Assembly (NCBI GenBank): GCA_015680685.1
Contig: MNCI01011129.1
Coordinates: forward strand, 65,830 to 129,829
Length of the DNA: 64,000 nt
Direction: 5' to 3'
Source: Gnetum montanum
Lineage: Eukaryota; Streptophyta; Gnetopsida; Gnetales; Gnetaceae
Shown here: positions 33,686 to 44,673 of the stretch, piece by piece
Position numbering within the stretch: the stretch's first letter is position 1
Layout: every line of letters begins with the position of its first letter
The notes under the pieces: generated by a model
What the model saw: only the letters and a program-made list of their open reading frames with translations
Database searches by the model: none
Told to the model about the DNA's origin: nothing
Position numbers and translations under genes: made by a program

Positions 33686-36600
33686 TTAGATGTGGAACGG
33701 TTTTAGATACAAATGATTTATCGGATTAGCGAGCTCGTTCCCTTCTGTGTCAGCTAACTTGAATGCACCATTGTCGAATGCTTTGATGACCACGTACAGC
33801 CCTTCCCAGTTGGCTGAGAATTTGTCCGGGTGTTCCTGAACAGCTTTGAGTACGAGATCACCTTCATGGATTGGGCGTCTATTGATGTCATGCTAATGTC
33901 ACTGTCGTTGTTGCTTTTGGTACCATTCGATCTGATCAAGTGCGCATATGCGTTCCTCTTCCGCCGAGTCGAGGTCAATGATACGGAGATCATTGTTTTG
34001 CTCGTTGTCAAGGAGTCCAGAGAGTGTGATCCTTAACGACGGTACCTGTAATTCCAAAGGTAAAATAGCTTCTGAACCGTAAACGAGACTGTAGGGAGTT
34101 TTACCTGTTGACATCTGGTGAGTAGTGCGGTAAGCCCATAATGCATATAGTAATTGCTCGTGCCACTTCCTTTTGCTTTGGGTTAGCATTTTCTTAAGTA
34201 TCGTTATGATCGTCTTATTGGTTGCTTCTGCTTGCCCATTGCTTTGAGGATAGTAAGGAGAGGAGAACGAGTGTTTGATCCCCAGACCGTCGCAAAAGGT
34301 TTTTGTTTCGGCACTACTAAATTGCGGCCCGTTGTCAGTGATAATTGTCAAAGGGGTGCCAAAGCGGGTTACAATGTTTTCTAGGATAAAGTTGCACACG
34401 TGTTTAGAAGTCGTTTTTCGAAGGGGAGCTGCTTCTACCCACTTCGTGAAATATTCAGTAGCGGTTATGATGAAACTGTGCCCTGCAGAAGATGAGGGTG
34501 TTATCAGGTCGATAAGGTCTAATCCCCACTTCTGAAAAGGCCATGTTATTTGTGCTGTGTGCAACTCGTTTGGCGGTACATGTATTAAGTTACTATGTTT
34601 TTGAAAAATGTTACATGTTTTGACTTTGGAGGAGCATTCGTATTCCATGTGTGGCCAATAATAGCCCAAGCATCTTATTTTCGTGGCCATGGCTTTTGGT
34701 GCTATGTGTCCTCCAAATAGTCCCTCATGTACTTGATCAACTATGGTTTGGGCATCAGTATTACTCACGCATGTTAGTAATATACCTTCATAGGATCTAT
34801 GACATAGTGTGTCCCCTATGAGGGTGTATTGCCTCGATCGTTTCCGCACTGCGTCTTTCTGTGCATTTGTTAGATGTCGTGGTGTTTGGCTACGTAGAAG
34901 GTACTCTTTTATGTCATCATACCATTCTATCGCGTGCGTTGTACTAACAAATGCAATCGACAACGTATCGGAAGTTATTGGTTCATCACAGTTGATTACG
35001 GAGCTTGGCAAGGCATAGAACATGTCAGGCGATATATTTAACTCTAGTGTGGCTAATGTGTCTATGATGGTGTTATCATTTCGAGAGATGTGTTGCACAT
35101 CAATGTGTTCGAATTGTTTCATTAAATGTTTCGCCAAGTCACAGTATGGCTGTAAATGTTGGGCTTTGCATGTGTAAATGTCTATAACTTGGTTTACAAC
35201 TAATTGTGAATCCCCTCTGACTATGAGCCGTGTGATATCTGAGGCCAGTGTTGTCGCGATACCTCTAAGGAGACCTTCATACTCTGCTATGTTATTAGTA
35301 TAGTGAAAATTGAAACAATAGGCAAAGGGTCGGATCTCCCCCGAGGGATAAGTGATGATAGTGGCAGTGCTTCCTCCTCGATAGGTGGATGCTCCATCGA
35401 AGTTTAAAATAGCATCGTAGTCATCAGGCACTGTGTCTATTGTGCTTATACTTTCATCCGGGAATTCAGGCTCTATGGTTGCTTGGTCATGCGTTGGTGA
35501 TGCGGCCATCTGATTTGCTATGGCTTAACCTTTGACTGATGATTGTGTTACGTAGTACAAGTCAAACTTAGATATCATGGCTTTCCATCGGGCTATTCGA
35601 CTCGTTTCGTAGATGTTTCCTGTTATGACTCTCAGTACATTATCCTTATAGATTATGTAAACTTGATTACGGAAGAGGTAATGTCACCATTTTCTTAGAG
35701 AAAGGACCAAAGCTAAGCATGACCTCTCCACGTCATTGTACTTCTTTTCATGGGCAACTAAGGCATGGCTCAAGTAATATACAAGGACTTCAGTTTCGTC
35801 ATCTCGTTTCGGGCAGAGCATAGACGCGATGGACGATTCTGAAGTGGCAAGGTAGATGTAAAACGGTTTGTTGTTTTGGGGTGGGTAGACCGTAGGCAGT
35901 CGGGCAAGTGCTGTTTTGATATTTTCAAAGGCTTCCTGGCATTGCGGAGTCCATTCAAAATGCACATTTTTACACAACAAGTGGTTCATAGGTTTTAGTT
36001 TGTCTGTTAATTTTTCTACGAAACGCCTGATGAACTGCAATCTGCCTTGTAGACCTCGAAGTTTAGTAAGGTTACTGGGTGGCTTCAGGTTGGTAATGGC
36101 CTTGACCTTATTGGGGTCCACTCGTATCCCTACTTCTGAAGCTATGAATCCAAGCATTTTACCTGTTTTGACACCGAAGATGCATTTTTTTGGGTTAAGT
36201 CTTAGTTCATATTTTAAACAACGTTTTAAGACTAAGTCGAGGTCTTGTACATGTTGGTCGGTTGTTTTTGACTTAACCACAATGTCATCCACATAGTCAT
36301 TGAGCAACCATAACATATAATCGCTAAAGATAAATGTCATGGCTCTTTGATATGTGGCCCCTGCGTTCTTGAGACCGAAGGGCATCATAGTGTAACAAAA
36401 AGTTCTCCATGGGGTCATGAAGGTGGTTCGAAGTTGATGTTCCAGGTTGATGCATATTTGGTTGTATCCTGAGAAACCATCCATAAAAGATAACAAGACA
36501 TGTCCTTCAGTTGAGTCAACGAGTTGATCGATGCTAGGCAGGTGAAATTCATCTTTTATGGTTGCTACGTTTAAATCTCGGAAGTCAATGCATAAGCGAA

Positions 36601-37215
36601 TGCTTCCGTTTTTCTTCAGTACGATGACCATGTTTGACACCCACTCGGCGTAATCAACAGCCCGAATGAAACCAGCTTGGTAAATCTTGGTGATCTCATT
36701 ACGAACTGCCAATGCCACCTTGGGTCTAACCTTTTGTGCCTTTTGTTTTACCGGTCTTAGTTTGGGGTCGAGAATAATGTTGTGTTGAACAATTCTAGGA
36801 TCTAGCCCTGGCATGTCCGTATAGGACCAAGCGAACACTTTCATGTTTTCTCTAAGCACATGCTGAATGTCTTGGGCCAAGTGCGGTTGTAGCAACATGC
36901 TTAATTTTAAGATTTTGACTTCCCCATTAGGCATGGTAATGGGGGTTTCAGCTAACAGATCTTCAGTGATGTTTTCAGCCTCTATGTCAAGAAATTTCGT
37001 CATGCCTCCATAGTCGTCTGTTGTTTGCTATGTTGAGCCTATGACTACGTCGTCCATTAGTGGACTTGAGTTGATAAAGTTTATGTCAAAGTCCCGTGTA
37101 ATGGTGCCGTATGGACCGTTGATGGTTAACGGTGCGGTTAAGCGTTGGCAGTCCATTAAGCTTATCCCTACCAATAAACCAAGAGTTGCATGAGCAAAGG
37201 GATTATTCCGTGTTT
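33686..37215 (-). pseudogene. pol: pol of element C: RT, RNase H, archaeal-type RNase H, integrase
   Basis: This is the best-kept pol in the window. The N-terminal block FAHATLGLLVGISLMDCQRL lies near 37195. RT (about 36840-36000) has PWRTFCYTMMPFGLKNA and the active site YVDDIVVKS near 36285. The RT-linked RNase H is at about 35860-35560. The archaeal-type RNase H (35430-35050) has NFDGAS, NNIAEYEGLL, GDSQLV and NDNTIID, giving the D-E-D-D set. Integrase (34900-33686) has GLDLI, TDNGPQF and AEATNK as its D-D-E, with the second zinc-finger Cys changed to Phe (TCNIFQ). Two long open stretches (37003-35684 and 35509-33899) are separated by stops that fit CGA-to-TGA and CAA-to-TAA changes, and more stops follow near 33895. 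It makes cDNA and integrates it in active relatives. Confidence 0.95.
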
Positions 37216-37284
37216 TTTGACGATTTTAGACTATGTGTACGTGTATAACGGTGGATTATCATCACACATGAACGTATGGTAGTT

Positions 37285-37465
37285 TTATGCCTTACCGGGT
37301 AGTGAGCGGCAGTTTAAGGCCGTACTGGGCCAATGGGCGGATGGGGAAATGGTAGTTTAAGGCCGTACCAGGGCATGGGCGGATGGGGAAATGGCAGTTT
37401 AAGGCTGTACTGGGCCATGGGCGAATGGGGAAATGGCAGTTTAAGGCCGTACTGGGCCAATGGCT
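37285..37465. repeat. Tandem array 2 of element C (before RT)
   Basis: About four units of roughly 40-45 bp are built from 'CAGTTTAAGGCCGTACTGGGCC' followed by 'GGGCGGATGGGGAAATGG'. The position between RT and the antisense promoter matches array 2 of B, and the core GTTTAAGGC is shared. Confidence 0.88.
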
Positions 37466-37665
37466 GTTTAAACCAGCGCAAACGTGTAAAACGAGGTCTG
37501 TGGAGGAACCAGGACGTAGTAATCCCTGTTCTTAATGAATTCTTCATTAAATTTTATCATTTTGGACAGAGTTTGGTGAAAAATAGGCAAAAAAGGAAAA
37601 AAAGGTAAAAACGAGGCGACAGCGGTGTAAGCGGCGGTGGCATCAGTGTCAGCGTCATCAAGCGC

Positions 37666-37673
37666 TATATAAA
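37666..37673 (+). promoter_or_regulatory. TATA box of the antisense gene of C
   Basis: TATATAAA within GCGCTATATAAAGGGAAGG lies about 250 bp before the ATG at 37922. The spacing resembles that in B (about 295 bp). The leader from about 37700 to 37921 contains several AGCGTAGA/AGCGTAAGC motifs. It indicates independent transcription against the element's own direction. Confidence 0.75.
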
Positions 37674-37921
37674 GGGAAGGGGGGTCCATTTGTTTTCTAT
37701 TTTGAAAGTGACAGCGTAGAGTGTAACCCGAGTGAGCGTGAGCGTAAGCGTACAACCATACCCTAGAGTAAGCATAAACCACCATACCCTAGAGTAAGCA
37801 TAAACTGGAACCTGAGCGTAGACGTTGAAGGTTGAACCCAGCATAGACGCCGAGGCTTAAACTTCTTAACAGCATACAGTTACTCAGCGTGAACGCGGAT
37901 CGCTAGCGTAGATGTTCTGAA

Positions 37922-40900
37922 ATGGATAAGGGCAAGGAAGTGGAGGGTCGGGGGAGGAAGGGTCCTACCTTAACCTTCGCCGAAGAGACGGAGGCCATGC
38001 TGCAGGGCCTGCCTAGGCCGAAGATGCCGGCGTGGCCCGTGACGTCCTAGAGGTAAGCCTTGATCCCTGCTTCTATTTTTGTTTGTGCTTTCTAGGTAGA
38101 TGATCCCAGCGTATACACCAAGCGTAGCAGGTTTACGAGGGTTTTCACCGTATATGCCGGCGTAATTGTGCAGCGTAGATGGTGTCATCCGTTTTGTTAG
38201 CGTCCTTTTGTTATTCAGCATAACTGTGAAGCTTATAGACGTGCTTGTACTAGTGTAAATTGTGTTTTGTGATGGTGTATACGCTAAGGGTTTCTTCAGC
38301 GTATATGCTGTACGCGCCTAGTCTTTTCGGCGTGCTGGTTCTTTGTTGACACTGACAACGGATTCGGGTGTATATGCTGAGGGTTTCTTCAGCGTATATG
38401 CTGCGCATAAGGGGTTTGGGTTCCGGCGTAGACGCTGAGTTTTGTAGCGTATACGTTGTGTAAGTTTTCCCGGTGTATACACTCTGTGTTCAGCATATAC
38501 GCCAAGCTTGAATCATGCCAAGTGCCAAGTCTACTTGGCGTATACGCTGAGTTCAGCATATACGCTGAGTGTGAATCACGGGCATATACGCTACGTATAG
38601 CATATACACTGGGCATAAGTTATATTTTTGCACTATAGTTTGGCTAGCGTGTATGCTGTGTTCAGCGTATACGCTGAGCGAAAAACAGTTAGTTGATTTT
38701 TTTATTTTTTTGCTGATTTGTGATGTAAACTATTGCTTTATGACATTGCGATTGGTTGCAGGGACAGAAAATGTTTTCTTATTATGGTTGAACTCGTCGG
38801 GGTTTTGACATGGGCTGGCCACGTTGAGGATGGCGATCTGCCCCCGAATCTATTCGTGGATGACAAGGGGGTCTGGTTCAGGGAAGATGCTGGTGACTTT
38901 ATGGCTTTCTTGTTAACCAATTTTGAAGTGGCTATGTGGTTGTAGTTTTACGAAGTGACCGCACGGAGTGTGGTTGATGCAATACTACCGGGGGCCGCCG
39001 AAAGTGTCATGGTCTTCATGGAAGACGTTGATGAGGGGTCGTTTGTTGATGAGGATGGCACTACCCATGGGCCCAAATCAACCCACACATTAACGCATGT
39101 GTGGGCATTGCTACCACCAGGGTTGGATTACATCAACAATACATTGTTTATAGCTGCCCGTGCACACACCCTGTTCTAGAATCCTCCTGGCATGGTGTAC
39201 CAGGTAACTAGGTGAGACCATTTGACTTTATTGCTTCATCGATCGTCATTTGATGTTAGTTTTTTGTTTTAACATGCGTTTATTTGCAGGCCAAAGACCA
39301 ACCCAGATGGGACTCTGATTGAGGATGAAGAGATAGCCCTCGCTCGCGTCACTCTGGAGGCCTTTATGACGGGCCCCACTGTTCGCGGGGCCGTACTGGC
39401 TCAGATGAAGGGTTCAATGGTCCATTTTCATAATCAGTTTTCCAGGGTGTTTGCGATGTGTAAGCCTCATGGGTGGCTCCGTGAAGACTAGACAGATCAG
39501 GGGCCAGTCTTTCCTCATAACTTTGGTAGCACTTCCAAATCTGCCACTAACGGTAAGTAATAGCATGTATTAAATGCGTTAGTGGATTTGTTCAACTGTT
39601 TTGGGTCAAGAGGTTGATGTGGTCGTTTTAACTTGCTTTAATAGTTAACGCACCCTCCGGTGAGGATCCTGTGACGACGGGACAAACTAAGACGACTTTG
39701 TCAATGAAGTTTGGGGGGTGGAGAAGGCACAGAAGTGGCTGCGTAAGAAAGCCTCGCCGCTCCTCACTCATTGCCTGGACGATGCCAGCCTCCTGGAGCT
39801 TTTTATGATGCCCAGCCCTGATATCTCAATCGGGGAGATGATAGGGATCATGGACTCTTTAATGAGTCTGTTTCTCAGTACAGCGCCCGGATTAAGGGTG
39901 TTAAGGTGGTGTTTCATCTGTCGCCTGTGTTGTTTTCTAACTTGTTTGGCATGCCGGCAGATGGCCTACTCGTAGTGTTGGACAGGTCTCACAAAGAGCT
40001 CCAAATGATCCGCGATCTGGAATCTTGGCTTGGCGTGACGAAAAACACCAAGGGATTCCCGATGCAAGGGAAAGCAAAGGTTGTTGAGGTGAATGAATTG
40101 TATCCCCTGTTTCAAGCACGGGTGTTTCCAAAAACTCTCTCTCAAGTGTGGAGTTTTGGGGTGGAGGCGGTACTCATCATGCAGATGATTTTGGAAACTA
40201 GCTTGCAGTATAACTGGGATCAATTTTTGTTGGCGGGCTTGCATAAGGAGATAGTGCGGTTGCGCTCGAATATCAAAGCACAATCGCACTTCACCTTTGC
40301 CTTCTTCGCCGGTTATCTCCACCATTTTTCTGAGTTCCTTGTGGTGCGTGTGGACAACAAGTTTGTCCTACGGGATCAGGGTCAACTATCCCACCCATGG
40401 GTCAAACATTTGTTTGTGACAACGAGATCGCGGGATGCCCCTGAAGGTATCGATGAGTCCGTGTCTATTACTACAGGGGGATCATCTAGCGGTTCCATCC
40501 ATACGCGGGATAGTCTGGGGTTGGAGCAAGCGGATGTGCCTTTAACCACCAGATGAGCAGAGAAGGTTATTAAAGAGACCATTGGGAAAGCCAAGTCAAA
40601 ATTGAAAAGACCTGAACGCACCAAGGAGGAAGTTGCCAATATAAGCCAGCCACGCATGAAGCGGATACGCTTCAAGATACCTGGTAAGCGAAGCTCATCC
40701 GCTTGTTATTACATCATTTTTGTTCATTTATAACCCCTACTTCAATTTCTTACCTGTCGTTATTGTTTTCGATTTGACGAAGTGAGGAAGCAGGCCTTAG
40801 AAACCATCAGAGAGGAGGAGGATACGCGTACCGAGAAAAAAAATGAGGAGGAAAGCCTGGAGAAGAGCCAAGGTGGGGGAACGGAGCTATTAATAGAGAG

Positions 40901-42361
40901 GACTACTGACCCTAGACCTTTAGATGACCCAAACGCTATCAGCCAAATGTTCAGTAGCTTCCTCAAGGGTGACTTGGATTTGGGTGATCCCCTAGAAGGT
41001 GACAAGGATCAGGGTATGTCTTCGCTTTTAGTTGGTTTTTATTATATTAATTGTGGCTCCTACTTTTTTTCTTTTTTTTTATATTTTCATGTTTTTGGCT
41101 TAGATGAAGGCAGCGATACCAGGACAGTATGGTTGGACGTTCCAATGAAGATGGTTCCCCCTGAGGGGACCGCTATGGTTAGTTCTCCCCATACCCGTCA
41201 ATCGCTTATTTGGTCAGAGATGCTAAATAAGTCAGATTTTGTGGATGGGATCGTGGAAGAAGTCATTGAACATCTCCAGGAAGTCCATCCTGATATAGGT
41301 ATGAATCATTTAAAGATTAGGAGCTTTGTGTCTTACGTGTACCATTTTAATATTCATATTCTCTGCGTGGGTAGGTGCTAAACTAAGATGGGATCCCTCT
41401 GAGGGCATCAGTATGGAAAGTCTAACTACACTCTCCCCAGAAGTAGAACAGGTGCCAAGGCCTATTTATGACGGAGTTACAGAAAGCCTTGCGCATAATG
41501 CCAAGTCATTGTGGACTTGTAGGCGTTCTGTTGAACAGTTGTGGCTACAAGTACAGGCAAAGGAAAAGGAAGTCTCTGCTGTAACAGAAGAGCGTGATGA
41601 TTTAAAGGCTCGATATGAGTTTGCCGCTGCTAGACTAAGTGGAGATCGTTCTTGGCAAACCTCAGAGATTATGTACACCAGGTATTGGAACCTTCTGAAC
41701 CATCATGCGTCACTGACTCGGAGAATGGTGGAATGCAAAGCTCAAATTGATCTCCTGAACCTTAAGTGTCAAGATTGGAAGGCTTTCGCTTCCAAGGTTC
41801 GCAAGTGGGGCCATGATGAGAAGAACCATAAACATCAGTACAAGAAGTCGCTGAAAGAGGTATCTATTGAAAAGCGGCAACTGGAGATGTTTGTGGAGGG
41901 TTTGGGTTTGCGTTCCGCCTTCAATACCTTTGCCCAAAAGATGATTGTGGAAATGGAATCACCTAAGAGGCTCATCACAACTACTTCTGGGTAGGTGTTG
42001 GTAGGTGAATTTCCTCTGAAACGCCATACCTGGTCAGCGGTCGACAAAGGCAAGGCTTTGGCAAACGTTGACTTAGGCCTGGACGGAATAGATTGGGCCA
42101 GCGTTCCAGAGGAAGAAATCCTTCGTCGGCTGGAGTTTGGCTTAGGGGGATCCCCTATGGTAAACTTTTTGTCTTTATGAAGTTAATTTATTGGATAATG
42201 TTTAAAATTTTTAGCATCTGCTTATTTTTGTGTTGGTTGTTTATTTTTGGTGTTCTTAGCATGAGGGTGGCGATGATACTCACGAGGCTGGCCCCAGTGG
42301 AGCAGGGGCCCCTGACACTAGTGGTTCTAAAGGAGATGATCCTCCTGTCACGGACGCTTAG
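37922..42361 (+). pseudogene. Antisense eight-exon gene of element C (reference copy)
   Basis: Exons: 37922-38052, 38762-39211, 39290-39552, 39645-40683, 40783-41013, 41104-41298, 41375-42159, 42260-42361. Introns start with GT and end with AG, and codon phases agree across all junctions that were checked. The sum is 3,196 nt, about 1,065 codons. Blocks: MDKGKEVEGRGRK (exon 1), VELVGVLTWAGHVED and GVWFREDAGDF (exon 2), MKGSMVHFHNQF (exon 3), KVVFHLSPVLFSNLFGMPADG and FAGYLHHFSEFLVVRVDNKF (exon 4), an acidic stretch (exon 5), DVPMKMVPPEG (exon 6), KLRWDPSEGIS followed by a charged coiled-coil-like region rich in Lys/Glu/Gln (exon 7), and an acidic Gly/Ser tail ending GDDPPVTDA (exon 8). Nonsense codons in exons 1, 2 and 3 and two frameshifts in exon 4 disable this copy; the three stops in exons 1 and 2 look like CAG-to-TAG. 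No protein family is recognised. Confidence 0.88.
38053..38761 (+). repeat. Intron 1 of the antisense gene in C, filled with GCGTATACGC palindromes
   Basis: The intron runs from AG|GTAAGC to TTGCAG|GGACAG. From about 38100 to 38690 it carries many variants of AGCGTATACGCTG. The same palindrome occurs in the LTRs of B, C and D. Introns 2-7 are short (under 110 bp) and lack it. Confidence 0.88.
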
Positions 42362-42607
42362 TGTTTTTGTAGTTTTTTGTAGTGGTTTTTTTTTTGCTAA
42401 TTTAAATTGATACGGGTATTGTAACTGGAAAATGTTGAAGAAAATAGGCACTATTTGTACAACATTACATGAATAAATATTTTTCTGTTGGTTTTTAAGT
42501 TGTTTGCACACACGACATGATACTAAAGTATTTTTGGATTTGCTTTTCTATTTAAATGTAATGCACAGAAGTAATGATAAATGATATGTAAACAAGAGAA
42601 CCAGATT

Positions 42608-42634
42608 TGCACTAGTTTAAGTCCATTTCGGGCT
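42608..42634. repeat. Remnant of array 1 of element C, left of D
   Basis: A single GCACTAGTTTAAGTCCATTTCG unit ending in GGGCT abuts the inverted end of D. The rest of the array continues at 52417. GGGCT (42630-42634) and GGGCC (52417-52421) are the near-identical target copies of D. Confidence 0.8.
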
Positions 42635-44600
42635 TGTACCACCTGAAATCATCGGTCTCCGGCTGGAAGGGAAAATAGAGGCCGTGGGATCGCGGGACGG
42701 GTACAGAAGACCCTGCCTTCACATGAGGACGAGTTGGAATGCAATGAAGGCAGAGTACCTTGAGTGGTCCACACGTAGATCAAACAAGGATTTCCCCGCG
42801 CGTACGTAAAATGCTATACGCTGGGTTATGCATAAACGACATGCAGGCGTAAACAGCAAAAATAGCGTGAAACGTAAACGGATGCAAACAAAGCGTGAGC
42901 ATAAACAGATGTAAACGAGGCATGGGACAAATTGACGTAAAACTGTAAAAGAACTTGCAGTAAATGAAACGATGGAATTATAGAGTCAGAGTACAATGCA
43001 CTGGTCTAACGTAGTTGTGGGAACACAAGGCGGACGAAAAGCTCTGGCGTACACAGAGGTGACTCGGTTGGTTTGCAGGGTGAGCGGAGTGTAAGAGACT
43101 AGATCCACAATGTGTAGGGCTTCCCAGCGTAGAAGGTTTTCTACTCTTTTGCACAGCGTAAATGTTCTCTGGTGTGCTCTGGGATTTTGCGAACCGTCTG
43201 ATGAAGTGGAAAATGGGGGTTTTTATGCAGGTTGTTACGCTAGACTCGGGTTGGGTGACACGTGGCGTGTTGACCGGGTGCACACAATTTACAAATGTAC
43301 AATATTACAAGTGTTGGGCATATATGCTGGGTGTATATGCCATATCAGGTTGGCGTATACGTTGGATGTGCTGAGCATATATGCTGGGCATATACGCTGT
43401 GGATGCTGAGCGTACAGGATGCCAGCGTAAGTGTACAGGATGCCAGCGTACGCCAAAAATGTACCAGCGTATACACATGAAAATGCTTCATTTTAAGGTG
43501 AAAAATTGATTTTTGGGTGCCTGAGACCTATTGGGAACCTTGGGGAAGGTCCTGGGGGGTTCAGACGCTCGATTTTGGCACATTTTGACTCATTTCTAGG
43601 GCCCGAAAGTCTGTCTACGCTGGCTGCACCCCGGCGTATACGCTGGGCGTACAGGAATGGAAGACCATCATTTGGAGCCAAAAATTTGATTTTCAAGTGC
43701 CTAAGACCTACTAGAAACCTTGGAAAAGGTCCTGGGGGTTCGAACTCTTGATTCTGGCATGTTTTGACTCATTTCTTGGGCTCAAAAGTCTATCTACGCT
43801 GGCTGCACCCCGGCGTATACGTTGGGCGTACAGGAATTCGAGACCATCATTTGGAGCCCGAAATTTGATTTTCAAGTGTCCAAGAGCTATTGGGAGCCTC
43901 GGGGAAGGTTTTGGGGGGTCTAGAAACTTGATTCTGGCACATTTTGACTCATTTCTGGGGCTCGAAAGTCTATCTACGCTGGCTGCACCCCGGCGTATAC
44001 CCTGGGCGTACAAGAATGGGAGACCATCATTTGGAGCCCAAAATTTAATTTTCAAGCATCCAAGAGCTGCTGGGAACCTTGGGAAATGTTCCAGGGGGTA
44101 TGGACACTTGATTCTTGCACGTTTTGACTCATTTCTAAGGCCCTAAAGTCTGTCTACGGTGGCTGCACCCCGGCATATATGCTGGGCGTACAGGAATGGG
44201 AGACCATCATTTGGAGCCCAAAATTTGATTTTCAAGTATCCAAGAACTACTGGGAACCTTGGGGAAGGTTCTGGGGGGTCTGGATGGTCGATTTTAGCAC
44301 ATTTTGATGAGTTTTTGAGCCCCAAAAGTTGCTATATGCTGGGCCTTACGCTGGGCATGTGTAGGCCAGCATACAGGATGCATACCTAGTGAAAACCAAG
44401 TATTTTGAGCTTAAGATTTGCCAAGTTTGATGCCAGATGTCATCGTAGTCTTTTGTGGGTCCCAGGGAACTTTTACTTGCTTACTTTGACTTCGTTTGAT
44501 ACTATTTTTGAGGCTTTCAAGCCTGGTCATGCTGAGGACCAACATGACTTAGCTTAATTTCTGTCTACAAGTGTTAGCCAAAATTTTTTGTGGTGTTTCA
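42635..44600 (-). repeat. 3' LTR of element D
   Basis: It runs from TGTACCACC at 42635 to ...GTGGTGTTTCA at 44600 (inverted TG...CA ends) and matches 50539-52416. It contains a minus-strand promoter with ATAAAAACCCCC near 43217-43228, palindromes at about 43310-43480, and a 180-bp tandem repeat at 43490-44340. Confidence 0.92.
43490..44340. repeat. 180-bp tandem repeat inside the D LTR
   Basis: The string (A/G)ATT(C/T)T(G/T)GCAC.TTTTGACTCATTTC recurs at 43572, 43751, 43931, 44111 and 44291, a period of 179-180 bp. Each unit contains CTACGCTGGCTGCACCCCGG followed by a GCGTATACG.TGGGCGTA motif and GACCATCATTTGGAGCC. The 5' LTR carries at least three units (51490, 51670, 51850). Long ORFs on both strands result from the period being divisible by three, not from a gene. 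Confidence 0.93.
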
Positions 44601-44673
44601 TTGGCCCCTCTTTGTTGATGTCTAGAGGAATTGACCCGAAAGGCATCGACAAAGACGTACAAAACACCACAAG
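44588..44673 (-). promoter_or_regulatory. Polypurine tract with flanking inverted repeat (D)
   Basis: On the minus strand AAAGAGGGGCCAA ends at 44601, immediately before the LTR start TGAAACACC. The arms TTGTGGTGTTT at 44588-44598 and AAACACCACAA at 44662-44672 are exact reverse complements enclosing the tract. B has the same layout (27294-27380). Confidence 0.75.

Noticed and set aside
43711-44146. Long overlapping ORFs on both strands in the D LTR (also 51411-51968)
   Set aside because: They arise because the 180-bp repeat period is divisible by three and happens to lack stops. Translation is repetitive and both strands are equally open.
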